Source: Methyloterricola oryzae
GTDB lineage: Bacteria; Pseudomonadota; Gammaproteobacteria; Methylococcales; Methylococcaceae
Reading direction: 5' to 3'
Length of the DNA: 64,000 nucleotides
NCBI RefSeq assembly: GCF_000934725.1
Contig: NZ_JYNS01000004.1
Coordinates: 1 to 64,000 of the forward strand
The translations under genes and the position numbers were made by a program. Positions 47,204 to 55,739 of this stretch are shown piece by piece (position 1 is the first letter of the stretch; every line of letters starts with the position of its first letter). A model generated the notes under the pieces. That model ran no database searches and was not told where the DNA came from. It worked only from the letters and a program-made list of their open reading frames with translations.

Positions 47204-48562
47204 ATGACCGAGCAGCGTCTCCTGCATGCGCAATGGTCCTCGCGCATGGCGTTCATCCTGGCGGCCAGCGGCTCCGCCATCGGCCTGGGCAACATCTGGA
47301 AGTTCCCCTACCTCGCCGGCCAATACGGCGGTGGCGCCTTCGTGCTGGTCTATCTGCTGTGTGTGGTCGCCATCGGCCTGCCCATCATGATCGCGGAAAC
47401 CCTGCTGGGCCGGCGCGGCCGGCAAAGCCCCATCAACACCATGCTGACCCTGGCCGAGGAGGCCAAGGCGAGCCCCAACTGGCATTATGCCGGCTGGCTG
47501 GGCGTTACCGCGGGATTTCTGATCCTGTCCTATTACAGCGTCATCGCCGGCTGGTCCATGGCCTATATCTTCAAGGTCAACAGCGCCCTGTTCGAACATA
47601 TCCACGCGGCGGCGGCCACCCGATTCTTCGACGAGTTCAAATCCTCCTGGGAATTCCAGCTCATCTGGCACACCGTGTTCATGGTCGCCACCATGGTCAT
47701 CGTCAGCCGCGGAGTCAGCGGCGGTCTGGAGCGGGCCACCCGCTACATGATGCCGGCCCTGTTGGCGATGCTGGTGCTGCTGGATTTCTATGGCATGAGT
47801 TCCGGCGGTTTCGGTCAGGGCTTTGCCTTCCTGTTCAACCCGGACTTCAGCAAGCTGACCGGCGAAGGGGTGCTGGCGGCCATGGGCCAGGCCTTCTTCT
47901 CCCTGGGGCTGGGGATGGGTTCCATCATGGTTTACGGCTCCTATTTGCCGGCCCACGTGTCCATCGCCCGCTCCAGCGCCTTTGTCGCTAGCGCCGACAC
48001 CGCCGTCGCGCTCATGGCGGGCCTTGCCATCTTCCCCATCGTGTTCGCCAATGGTCTGGAACCCACCATGGGCCCCGGCCTGATCTTCCAGACTCTGCCC
48101 ATCGCTTTCGGCCAGATGCCGGCGGGCTGGCTGTTCGGCATGGTGTTTTTCGTCCTGGTGTTCTTTGCCGCCGTCACCTCGGCGATTGCCCTGATCGAGC
48201 CGGCGGTGGCCTTCCTCGCCGAAAACCTCGCCTTGCACCGCAAGACCGCCTGCCTCTATGCCGGCCTGGCCTGCTGGGCCCTGGGCCTGGCCACCGCGTT
48301 CTCCTTCAACATCTGGTCGGAAGTGAAACTTTTCGACAAAACCCTGTTCGAATTGGTGGACTTCGTCACCGCCAACCTGATGCTGCCCCTGGGCGGCCTC
48401 CTGGTGGCCGTGTTCGCCGCCTGGGTGATGCCAAGGGCGACTGTCGAGTCCGAACTGGAGATGGGGCCCGGCCCGGCCTTCGGTCTGTGGCATGCGCTGA
48501 CGCGGTATGTGGCGCCGGCCGGCATCGTCATCATCTTTCTGGACGCCCTCGGAGTCCTTTGA
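47204..48562 (+). CDS. Sodium:neurotransmitter symporter (NSS) family transporter
   Basis: This 452-residue protein has about 11-12 membrane helices. The NSS signature 'SRMAFILAASGSAIGLGNIWKFPYL' occurs near residues 10-34, with the unwound TM1 region binding Na+ and substrate. The family includes amino-acid symporters such as LeuT, but the substrate here is unknown. The start at 47204 is preferred to upstream frames because it begins directly before TM1. It sits between smpB and ratA, an insertion in an otherwise conserved neighbourhood, and abuts ratA (ATG 1 base after its stop). Confidence 0.93.
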   Translation: MTEQRLLHAQWSSRMAFILAASGSAIGLGNIWKFPYLAGQYGGGAFVLVYLLCVVAIGLPIMIAETLLGRRGRQSPINTMLTLAEEAKASPNWHYAGWLGVTAGFLILSYYSVIAGWSMAYIFKVNSALFEHIHAAAATRFFDEFKSSWEFQLIWHTVFMVATMVIVSRGVSGGLERATRYMMPALLAMLVLLDFYGMSSGGFGQGFAFLFNPDFSKLTGEGVLAAMGQAFFSLGLGMGSIMVYGSYLPAHVSIARSSAFVASADTAVALMAGLAIFPIVFANGLEPTMGPGLIFQTLPIAFGQMPAGWLFGMVFFVLVFFAAVTSAIALIEPAVAFLAENLALHRKTACLYAGLACWALGLATAFSFNIWSEVKLFDKTLFELVDFVTANLMLPLGGLLVAVFAAWVMPRATVESELEMGPGPAFGLWHALTRYVAPAGIVIIFLDALGVL

Positions 48563-49018
48563 ATGACCACGGTACAGCGCAGCGCCCTGGTGCGTTTTCC
48601 CGCGCACCTCATGTTCGACCTGGTGGATGATATTCCGTCCTACCCCAAGTTTCTGCCCTGGTGCACCGGAAGCCGCATCCTGCGCCATTCCGGCAACGTG
48701 GTGGACGCGGAACTGGACATCGCGCGCGCCGGCTTCCAAAAGTCCTTCGCCACCCGCAACACCATCACGGCGCCGCGGGAAATCCGCCTGAGCCTGCTGA
48801 ACGGTCCCTTTAGTCACCTGGAAGGGGTCTGGACCTTCACCGAGTTGCGCGCCGACGCCAGCAAGATCGCCCTGGATCTGGAATTCGAGATGAACGGCAA
48901 ACTGGCCAACCTGGCCTTTGGCGCCATCTTCAACCAGATCTGCAACACCATGGTCTCGGCCTTCAGCGAGCGGGCCAAGGCCATCTACCTCTATCACCAC
49001 GAAGAAGATGAAGGTTGA
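48563..49018 (+). CDS. ratA: RatA-type START/COQ10-like protein
   Basis: This 151-residue protein is a START-fold coenzyme-Q-binding-like protein with 'VRFPAHLMFDLVDDIPSYPKFLPWC', diagnostic of the RatA/COQ10 family. In E. coli RatA was reported to block 70S ribosome association, whereas homologues act in ubiquinone handling; the role here is open. It directly follows the NSS gene and overlaps ratB by 11 bases. Confidence 0.92.
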   Translation: MTTVQRSALVRFPAHLMFDLVDDIPSYPKFLPWCTGSRILRHSGNVVDAELDIARAGFQKSFATRNTITAPREIRLSLLNGPFSHLEGVWTFTELRADASKIALDLEFEMNGKLANLAFGAIFNQICNTMVSAFSERAKAIYLYHHEEDEG

Positions 49019-49289
49019 AGTCGCCTACGCGCGCCCCGATGTGCAGGTCATCCTAGCCCTGGAGGTCGCCGAAGCGACCACGGCCGAAGGCGCCATCCGC
49101 CAGTCGGGCATTCTGGAGCGCTTTCCCGAGATCGACTTGGCCCAGAACCGCATCGGCATCTTCAGCAAGGCCTGCAAGCTGGATCAGATCCTGCGCTCCG
49201 GTGACCGGGTGGAAATCTACCGTCCCCTCATCGCTGACCCCAAGGAAGCGCGGCGAAACCGGGCAGCAAAGAGCGCAACCAGCGCCTGA
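49008..49289 (+). CDS. ratB: RatB/RnfH-family ubiquitin-like protein
   Basis: This 93-residue protein belongs to the RnfH (UPF0125) family with a beta-grasp fold, seen in 'VEVAYARPDVQVILAL' and 'GIFSKACKLDQILRSGDRVEIYRPL'. It overlaps ratA, as in most gammaproteobacteria. Whether it acts as an antitoxin is disputed; it may serve another role. Confidence 0.92.
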   Translation: MKVEVAYARPDVQVILALEVAEATTAEGAIRQSGILERFPEIDLAQNRIGIFSKACKLDQILRSGDRVEIYRPLIADPKEARRNRAAKSATSA

Positions 49290-49310
49290 GCCGAACTCGC
49301 ATGAGAGGGT

Positions 49311-50084
49311 TTAAGAAGCCCCCTTGCCGACCAGAAATTCCAGAACCTCCGCCCACCAGACCCCTTCAACCCGAGCCGGCCAGTCGTTATGGTCCGCGCC
49401 CTGGACCACCACCAGGCGCTTCGGCCCCGGCAATGCCTGATACAGGCCCAGGCCGCTGGCCACGGGCACGACGCTGTCTCGCTCCGCCAATACCACGACA
49501 ACCGGTTTCTGAAAGCTCGTGAGATAGCGGACGCTGTCATACGGGTCGCTCATGAGCCATGACACGGGTAGCCAAGCATAATGATGACCGGCCACCGATT
49601 CCAACCGGTCCCAGGGCGTGATCAGCAGCAGCCCAGCCACGCGATCGGGCGACTGTGCCGCGGCTCCGGCGGCCACAGCCGCGCCCAGGGATTCACCCAG
49701 CAGGATCAGCGGCGCGCCGAAAGCCTGATGAGCGAGGCGCAGGGTTTCGATGGCATCGGTCACCAAGGACTGCTCACCCAGTGCGCCGGGCCGCGGCCCG
49801 TAACCCGGATATTCCGCCAGGATCACGCGAAAGCCCAGGCCTGCCAGAACCTGAGCGTAGTAGCCGCGCTGCCCGGCATGGCCCGCATTGCCGTGGAAGA
49901 CCACCACGGTGCCACGCGCTTCACCGGCGGGCTCCGCCCGCAGCCCGCGGAAGGCATTCCGATCAGGCCAGGCTTGGAGGCCGCCTTGCTCCACGGCCGC
50001 CAGCGGTGCCGGCTCGGGAAAATACAGCAGAAAATTCTGCAGCAAGGCCATGCCCGCCATCAGGGTGACCAGAGCAGCCGACAC
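49311..50084 (-). CDS. Alpha/beta hydrolase
   Basis: This 257-residue protein has an N-terminal membrane anchor (about 5-20) and an alpha/beta hydrolase fold with the oxyanion segment 'VVVFHGNAGHAGQRG', the nucleophile elbow GESLG (Ser near 136) and the catalytic His in GADHNDWP. Similar proteins are called BEM46-like hydrolases. The substrate is unknown. It is 5 bases downstream of zwf and may be in the same transcript. Confidence 0.88.
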   Translation of the reverse strand: MSAALVTLMAGMALLQNFLLYFPEPAPLAAVEQGGLQAWPDRNAFRGLRAEPAGEARGTVVVFHGNAGHAGQRGYYAQVLAGLGFRVILAEYPGYGPRPGALGEQSLVTDAIETLRLAHQAFGAPLILLGESLGAAVAAGAAAQSPDRVAGLLLITPWDRLESVAGHHYAWLPVSWLMSDPYDSVRYLTSFQKPVVVVLAERDSVVPVASGLGLYQALPGPKRLVVVQGADHNDWPARVEGVWWAEVLEFLVGKGAS

Positions 50085-50089
50085 AGCGC

Positions 50090-51571
50090 CTAGACCTGAT
50101 TACGCCAGGCGGTGTCGTCCTCGTCGAACAGGCGATTGGCCTCCACCGGCCCCCAACTCCCGGCGGGATAGGTGTGGATGAAATCCCGCTCCTGGGCCCA
50201 GTATTTGACGATGGGGTCCACCACTCGCCAGGCCCATTCCACTTCGTCAAAGCGGATGAACAGGGTGCGGTCGCCCTCGATTACGTCCAACAGCAAGGTC
50301 TCGTAGGCATCCAGTGGCTGCTCGTCATTCGCGCGGAAGCCCGCGTTGAGCTTGACCACCCGGGTGTTCATGTCCAGGCCGGGCTGCTTGGCATGGATCT
50401 CCATGTGCATGCTTTCCTCCGGCTGCAAGGAGAGTACGATCCAGTTGGGTTCAAGCACTTCCAGCGGCGTTTCCCGAAACAGCTGCTGGGGCGGATGCCG
50501 CAGGCGCAGGGCGATCATCGACACCGCCTGGTTGAGCCGCTTCCCGGTCCGCAGGTAAAACGGCACGCCGCGCCAACGCCAGTTGTCGATGTAGAACTTG
50601 GCGGCGATATAGCTCTCGGTGATGGAATTGGGCTCGATTCCCTCCGCATCCTGATAGCCCGGCACGTCCTGGCCGCCGGACTGGCCGGCGCGGTATTGCG
50701 CCCGGCAGGCATAGGCATGCACCGAACGCTTGCCGATGGCGCGGATGGAGCGCAGCACCTTCACCTTCTCGTCGCGCAGCACATCCGCTTCCAGGGCGGG
50801 CGGTGGTTCCATGGCCACCAGGGTCAGGAGTTGCATGAGGTGGTTCTGCAGCATGTCGCGCAGAGCCCCGGCCTTGTCGTAATAATCGGCGCGGCCTTCG
50901 ATGCCCCGCTGCTCCGCCACCGTGATCTGCACATGGTTGATGAAATTGCGGTTCCACAGGGGCTCGATCAGGGTGTTGGCGAAGCGGAACACCATCAGGT
51001 TCTGCACCGTCTGCTTGCCCAGGTAATGGTCGATGCGGAACACCTGGGTTTCGTCGAAATAGCGGTGTAGCAACTGGTTGAGGGTCTGCGCGGACTCGAT
51101 GTCGATGCCAAAAGGCTTTTCCACCACGATGCGGTGCTGACCGCGGCGCCCCGACAAGCCCACCGTGTCCAGGTTCTTGATCACCGCAGGAAAATCCCCC
51201 GGCTTGATGGCCAGGTAGAACACCACATTGGAACAGACGCCCAGCTTCGGCTTGGCCAGCAGTTCCTTCATGGCCACGTAGAACTGCGGGTCATTCAGTT
51301 CGCCGCGCAGGTAATCGAAACGCCCGGTGAACCGATCCAGAACCTCCCCTTGTGCCTCGAGTTTCTGCTCCAGGGAAGCCCGCACCTGCTGGCGCCAACT
51401 TTCATCGTCCAGTTCACGCCGGCCGCAGGCGACGAAATTCATGCCCTGCGGCAGTTTCCCGGCCAGATCCAGCCGGTAAAGGGCGGGCAGCAGCTTATGC
51501 GTGGCAAGATCACCGGTGGCGCCGAAGATGACGAAATTGCAGGGTGTGAGGGTAGTCTCCTGATGCAGCAT
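50090..51571 (-). CDS. zwf: Glucose-6-phosphate 1-dehydrogenase
   Basis: Zwf makes 6-phosphogluconolactone and NADPH, the entry to the oxidative pentose phosphate and Entner-Doudoroff pathways, relevant to the RuMP cycle. The 493 residues contain the coenzyme motif FGATGDLA (about 16-23) and the substrate motif RIDHYLGK (about 178-185) with the catalytic His. The start at 51571 has AGGAG 7 bases before it; a longer frame starting at 51658 has no such site. It is divergent from the acuI-like gene. Confidence 0.96.
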   Translation of the reverse strand: MLHQETTLTPCNFVIFGATGDLATHKLLPALYRLDLAGKLPQGMNFVACGRRELDDESWRQQVRASLEQKLEAQGEVLDRFTGRFDYLRGELNDPQFYVAMKELLAKPKLGVCSNVVFYLAIKPGDFPAVIKNLDTVGLSGRRGQHRIVVEKPFGIDIESAQTLNQLLHRYFDETQVFRIDHYLGKQTVQNLMVFRFANTLIEPLWNRNFINHVQITVAEQRGIEGRADYYDKAGALRDMLQNHLMQLLTLVAMEPPPALEADVLRDEKVKVLRSIRAIGKRSVHAYACRAQYRAGQSGGQDVPGYQDAEGIEPNSITESYIAAKFYIDNWRWRGVPFYLRTGKRLNQAVSMIALRLRHPPQQLFRETPLEVLEPNWIVLSLQPEESMHMEIHAKQPGLDMNTRVVKLNAGFRANDEQPLDAYETLLLDVIEGDRTLFIRFDEVEWAWRVVDPIVKYWAQERDFIHTYPAGSWGPVEANRLFDEDDTAWRNQV

Positions 51572-51714
51572 GGCTGATCTCCTGGAATGGCGATGGCTTG
51601 CGGAGGAAATGTCCTGGATCTGCTCCCTTGGACCGCGGCAAGTCCTGCGACGTTGCATGGCGGGCCGGGCGGTTTGACAATACGCTCGCCTTCCATCTTG
51701 CCTGGAGTTGCCCC

Positions 51715-52698
51715 ATGGTGAAAGCCATTCTGCTGGAATCCCCGGAAGGCGTGTTCCGGGCCCGACTGGCCGAACTCGACGAATCCGCTTTTGCCGGTCG
51801 CGAGGTGTTGGTGGATGTCAGCTATTCCACCCTCAACTACAAGGACGCGCTGGCGATTTCCCGTGGCGCGCCGGTGGTGAGGCGCTTTCCCATGGTGCCC
51901 GGCATCGATCTGGCAGGAACAGTCCGCGAAAGCGCCGATCCGGCCTGGAAGCCCGGCGATGCGGTCTTCGTCAACGGTTACGGGCTGGGCGAGAGCCACT
52001 GGGGCGGCCTTGCGCAGCGAGCGTGTGTGGAAGGCAGGCACCTGCAGCGGCTGCCGGGGGCGTTCACGCCGCGTCAAGCCATGGCCATAGGCACCGCGGG
52101 CTTCACGGCCATGCTCTGCATCATGGCGCTGGAGCGCCACGGCATCACGCCTGAGCGCGGCGAGGTGCTGGTGACGGGCGCCAGCGGCGGCGTCGGCAGC
52201 TACGCCGTGGCCCTGCTGGCAACGCGCGGCTACCGGGTGACCGCCAGCAGCGGGCGGCCGGCGGAATGGTCCCGCCTCAAGGCGCTGGGCGCCGCCGAAA
52301 TCATGGACCGGCAGGAACTGAGCGCGGCCTCCAGACCGCTGCAGCGCGAGCGCTGGGCCGCGGCGATAGACACCGTGGGCAGCCACACCCTCGCGAACGT
52401 CTGCGCCGGGCTGCATCCGCGCGGCGTGGTGGCCGCCTGCGGGATGGCGCAGGGCCTGGATTTTCCGGGCTCCATGGCTCCGTTCATCCTGCGCGGCATC
52501 ACCCTGGCGGGGATCGACAGTGCCCAAGCGCCCATGGCCGAGCGCGAATCCGCCTGGGGCCAACTCGCAAGCGTCCTGCCCGCAGCCTTGGCCGATGGTC
52601 TGACCTGGGAAATCGGCCTAAAGGACGTGATCCAATGCGCCCATGACCTGCTCGACGGCACCCTCAGCGGGCGGATCGTCGTGAATGTGAATGCCTGA
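51715..52698 (+). CDS. acuI: AcuI/YhdH-type acrylyl-CoA reductase
   Basis: This 327-residue zinc-independent MDR-superfamily reductase matches the acrylyl-CoA reductase AcuI/YhdH family. It has the coenzyme-binding '[21 protein letters not shown]' near residue 150 and an NADPH-type specificity loop. The reaction in the cell may be detoxification of acrylyl-CoA or another enoyl compound. It is divergent from zwf, with 140 bases between the starts. Confidence 0.88.
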   Translation: MVKAILLESPEGVFRARLAELDESAFAGREVLVDVSYSTLNYKDALAISRGAPVVRRFPMVPGIDLAGTVRESADPAWKPGDAVFVNGYGLGESHWGGLAQRACVEGRHLQRLPGAFTPRQAMAIGTAGFTAMLCIMALERHGITPERGEVLVTGASGGVGSYAVALLATRGYRVTASSGRPAEWSRLKALGAAEIMDRQELSAASRPLQRERWAAAIDTVGSHTLANVCAGLHPRGVVAACGMAQGLDFPGSMAPFILRGITLAGIDSAQAPMAERESAWGQLASVLPAALADGLTWEIGLKDVIQCAHDLLDGTLSGRIVVNVNA

Positions 52699-52708
52699 TC
52701 CAGCGGTT

Positions 52709-52838
52709 ATTTACCCGGCCCTTAGTGGCCGGGTAAATGCGGGGCACGTATGCCCCGGCGCGGCCACAGGCCGCGTCAGCCAAGGTCGGGCGCGACCGAC
52801 CTTGGCGTCGGCCCGAAATACCAGGAGGGTATTTTGGG
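52709..52838. repeat. Array of five consecutive hairpins
   Basis: Five adjacent inverted repeats fill the gap between convergent genes. H1: 12-bp perfect stem, 52709-52720 with 52727-52738. H2: 7 bp, 52740-52746 with 52751-52757. H3: 7 bp, 52759-52765 with 52769-52775. H4: 11 bp perfect, 52779-52789 with 52796-52806. H5: 7 bp AAATACC/GGTATTT (52816-52822, 52828-52834), extended by three more C-G pairs outward. The arms differ between hairpins, so this is not a simple tandem repeat. A few Ts follow H5, but none of the others has a T-run. Function unknown. Confidence 0.8.
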
Positions 52839-52844
52839 GCCTGT

Positions 52845-54248
52845 TCAATAAGCCAGCCCCGCTTCCACCGCGCGGGCCGGCAGGACGATATCCACGCACA
52901 AGCCGCCGCCCGGCCGGTTGCGCGCCCTGATGCTGCCGCCGTGCGCCTCCACCGCCCTTCGCGCGATGGCGAGCCCAAGGCCGAAGCCGCCCTGCCCTTC
53001 GCCGCTGCCCCGAAAAAAGGGCTCGAAGATGGAGCCCAGCATCTCCGGCGCGACTCCAGGCCCCTGATCGAGTACCGCCAGGTGAAAACGGCCGGCCCGC
53101 CTGTCCATACGGGCTTGAACGATCACGCAGCCGCTCTGCGGGGAATGTCTGACCGCGTTGCGCACCACGTTTTCCATGGCGCGGTGCAGCAACTCAGCCC
53201 GCCCACGCACCAGCACCGGCTCGAGCGAGGTGCATTCCAGGCGCACGGCCTTGGCCTGCGATTCAAACCGCGCATCCTCGACGATGTCCGCAATCAACTC
53301 CGCCAGGTCGATGTCGTCCTCCAGCGGGCCGTTCACGCCGGCCTGCAGGCGCGAAAGAGTCAGCAACTCGCCCACCAACTGATCCAGCCGCAGGGATTCG
53401 CGCTCGATCCGGGCGAGGGTCGAATCCAGCTTTTCCGGGTTTTGCCGGGCCAGTCCTATGGCCGCCTGCAAACGGGCCAGGGGCGAGCGCAATTCATGGG
53501 AGACATCGTGCAGCAGGCGCCGCTGGGCATCCATCAGGCTGGCGATCTGCCCGGCCATGTGATCGAACTCGCGGCCCAGATCGGCCAGTTCGTCCCGCCG
53601 CCGGCCCATGGATGGCGCCACGCGGGTCTGCATCTGCCCCTGCGCCACCGCCGCGAATGCCCGGCGCAGGCTGCGTATGGGCTTGGCCAGATACCAGGCG
53701 AGCCAGGCGCTGAACAAGAGGCTGGCAAGAATCCCGGAGGCGATCGGCAGCACCGGGGCGGGCTGAGCGGGGGCCGGACGATGCCGGGGCGGCGTGCGGA
53801 AACCTCCGGGTGGTGGCGACGACTCCCCCGGCGGCGGCTCGCGCCCTTGCATGAACAAGAGATAGCTGTGGCCATCGTCGGCCTGGACGTGCCGCACCTG
53901 GTCCGGGAACTGGCCTTCCTGGGCCAGCGCGCGGGCTCTTTCGAGCAGTTCATCGGGCACCGGCCGGCCGAGCAGATCGCGGCCCGTCTCGTCCACCGCA
54001 AACACTTCCAGGGCCGTCGACCTTTCCCAGTCCGAAAACAGCTCACGCAAGGCCGCGGTGCCGCCCCGGCGCAGCACCGCTTCCGTAACGCCGACCCAGC
54101 GGGCCGCTCGCCAGCGCAGGTCCACGCTGGCCGCGCTCTCCTGCTCCAGGGCCAGGTGACGCAGCCAGACCACCGTCCCAACGCCCGCCCCTGCCAGCAA
54201 AAGAGCCAGCCAGAAGGCGAGAAAAACCTTCCAGAACAAGCGCCCCAT
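52845..54248 (-). CDS. cpxA: CpxA-like sensor histidine kinase
   Basis: This 467-residue envelope-stress kinase has a membrane helix (about 8-28), a periplasmic domain that ends in a proline-rich linker, a second helix (about 165-185), a HAMP domain (about 185-240), a HisKA domain with the phospho-acceptor in HDVSHELRSPL, and an HATPase domain with 'ENVVRNAVRHSP', 'DQGPGV' and 'GFGLGLAIARR'. The start at 54248 is chosen as the ATG just before the first helix. It follows cpxR by 4 bases. Confidence 0.94.
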   Translation of the reverse strand: MGRLFWKVFLAFWLALLLAGAGVGTVVWLRHLALEQESAASVDLRWRAARWVGVTEAVLRRGGTAALRELFSDWERSTALEVFAVDETGRDLLGRPVPDELLERARALAQEGQFPDQVRHVQADDGHSYLLFMQGREPPPGESSPPPGGFRTPPRHRPAPAQPAPVLPIASGILASLLFSAWLAWYLAKPIRSLRRAFAAVAQGQMQTRVAPSMGRRRDELADLGREFDHMAGQIASLMDAQRRLLHDVSHELRSPLARLQAAIGLARQNPEKLDSTLARIERESLRLDQLVGELLTLSRLQAGVNGPLEDDIDLAELIADIVEDARFESQAKAVRLECTSLEPVLVRGRAELLHRAMENVVRNAVRHSPQSGCVIVQARMDRRAGRFHLAVLDQGPGVAPEMLGSIFEPFFRGSGEGQGGFGLGLAIARRAVEAHGGSIRARNRPGGGLCVDIVLPARAVEAGLAY

Positions 54249-54252
54249 GGCC

Positions 54253-54933
54253 TCAGTCCTTGACGAACAGATAGCCGCGGCCGCGCACGGTCTGTATGCA
54301 TGCGTCGCCGCCGGGCAAGGCGGCGAGCTTGTGGCGAATGCTGCTGAGGTGCACGTCGATGCTGCGGTCAAAGCGGGCCAGAGGTCTTCCCAGGGCAGCC
54401 TCCGACAGCTCGTTCTTGCTCACCACGCGCCCGGCATTGCGCACCAGAGCCTCCAGCAGGCTGTACTCGGTGCTGGTCAGATCCAGGGCCAGACCGCCCC
54501 AGCTTGCCTGCCGCTTCTGCGGCTGCATCTGCAGCGGCCCTTCGCTTAAGGTTTCGGGCGTGGCCAAGGTTGCCCCCTGGGTGCGGCGCAGGATGGCCCG
54601 GATGCGTGCCGTCAGTTCCCGCGGCGTGCAGGGCTTGGGCACGTAGTCATCGGCCCCCAGTTCCAGCCCGATGATGCGGTCCAGATCGTCGCCCTTGGCG
54701 GTGAGCATGAGCACCGGGACCCGGCTCTGCAGGCGGATGCGGCCCAGCACCTCGATGCCGTTCATACCCGGCATCATCACGTCCAGGACCACCAGGTCGT
54801 ACTGGCCGGTGAGCGCCTCGGCGACGCCACGCGCGCCTTCCAGGGCGATGCCCGTAGCGAAGCCTTCGCTGTGCAGGTACTCCGCCAGCATCTCGGCCAA
54901 TTCGGCATCGTCATCCACCAGCAATACTTTCAT
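54253..54933 (-). CDS. cpxR: CpxR-like response regulator
   Basis: This 226-residue OmpR-family regulator has a receiver domain with phospho-acceptor Asp51 (VVLDVMMPG) and conserved Lys100 (DYVPKP), then a winged-helix DNA-binding domain (about 130-225, ending 'TVRGRGYLFV'). With cpxA it senses envelope stress. The gene is divergent from cpxP, with a perfect Cpx box between them. Confidence 0.95.
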   Translation of the reverse strand: MKVLLVDDDAELAEMLAEYLHSEGFATGIALEGARGVAEALTGQYDLVVLDVMMPGMNGIEVLGRIRLQSRVPVLMLTAKGDDLDRIIGLELGADDYVPKPCTPRELTARIRAILRRTQGATLATPETLSEGPLQMQPQKRQASWGGLALDLTSTEYSLLEALVRNAGRVVSKNELSEAALGRPLARFDRSIDVHLSSIRHKLAALPGGDACIQTVRGRGYLFVKD

Positions 54934-55006
54934 AACTATCCGTTCGCGCTCGTCATGTGCCGATCATAGCCAAGCGAATGTGACTGAAAAGCCGCCCCAT
55001 GGATGA

Positions 55007-55021
55007 TTTACCAAGATTTAC
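55007..55021 (-). promoter_or_regulatory. CpxR-binding box
   Basis: TTTAC-CAAGA-TTTAC on the plus strand reads GTAAA-N5-GTAAA on the minus strand, an exact match to the CpxR consensus. It lies in the 193-base space between divergent cpxR and cpxP. A further TTTAC half-site occurs at 55038-55042. It should control both genes. Confidence 0.85.
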
Positions 55022-55126
55022 ACAAACAGAGCCCCGGTTTACGGTGCATTTGGCCACACTCTATCCAACGCCGAAGAGGCGTACGGGCGCTGCCCGCTGA
55101 ATTTCACCTTCGACAGGAGACGCACC

Positions 55127-55609
55127 ATGAAACGCAACACACTGACCCTGGGCGCAACCGCCCTAGCTCTAGCCTTGGCATTTCCCCTGACCAGCCTTGC
55201 CGGCGCGCCCGCCGATTGCCCCAAAGGCGGACCGGGCGGACCTTACCACGGCGGACCGGGACCATTCTCTGCAGACCGCCTGCCGCCCTACCTGGACGGC
55301 ATCAATCTGACCGAGGCCCAACGCACGGCCATCAAGGACATTCTCAAGACCAAGGGCGAAGCCCTGCGCAGTAAATGGCAGGACCGCCGCGACAATTTCG
55401 AGGAACTGCGCAAGCTAGCCTTCTCCGAGGAGTACACGGCGGACAAGGCCAAGGCGCTGGTTGAAGCCGGCATGGCGGACAAGACCGAAGTCGCCCTGCT
55501 GCATGCGGAATTGGATAACGCCATCTTCAAAGTGCTGACGGCCGAACAGCAACAACAGGTCAAGAACAAGCCCATGGGCTTTCATGGCCGGCGTTGGAAA
55601 AAGGACTGA
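55127..55609 (+). CDS. cpxP: CpxP/Spy-family periplasmic protein
   Basis: This 160-residue protein has a signal peptide (ending SLAGA), a Gly/Pro-rich mature N-terminus (PKGGPGGPYHGGPG) and a helical Spy/CpxP domain with the family's LTxxQ motif, here LTEAQ. CpxP inhibits CpxA and helps clear misfolded proteins in the periplasm. Its divergence from cpxR and the Cpx box between them support the assignment. Confidence 0.9.
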   Translation: MKRNTLTLGATALALALAFPLTSLAGAPADCPKGGPGGPYHGGPGPFSADRLPPYLDGINLTEAQRTAIKDILKTKGEALRSKWQDRRDNFEELRKLAFSEEYTADKAKALVEAGMADKTEVALLHAELDNAIFKVLTAEQQQQVKNKPMGFHGRRWKKD

Positions 55610-55739
55610 TCGAGCCCACCACTGCCCTCCCGGTCCTTCAGGCCTAATCCAGGCTGGCCCGTATAAGCCTTGAGTCCCTCCTCGTCAGCCTGCTGTTCCC
55701 CGGAGGACAGCAGGCTCGATGTCGCAAGTCCAGGCCCGC

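Noticed and set aside
47201-49000. Long open frame of 599 codons on the minus strand opposite the NSS transporter and ratA
   Set aside because: It is a high-GC shadow frame: the plus-strand NSS and ratA proteins match known families over their length, while the antisense product is Gly/Gln/His-rich with no domain.
55003-55374. Plus-strand frame of 123 codons starting inside the Cpx box
   Set aside because: It starts over the regulatory box and runs out of frame through cpxP, whose own frame has a signal peptide and the LTxxQ motif.
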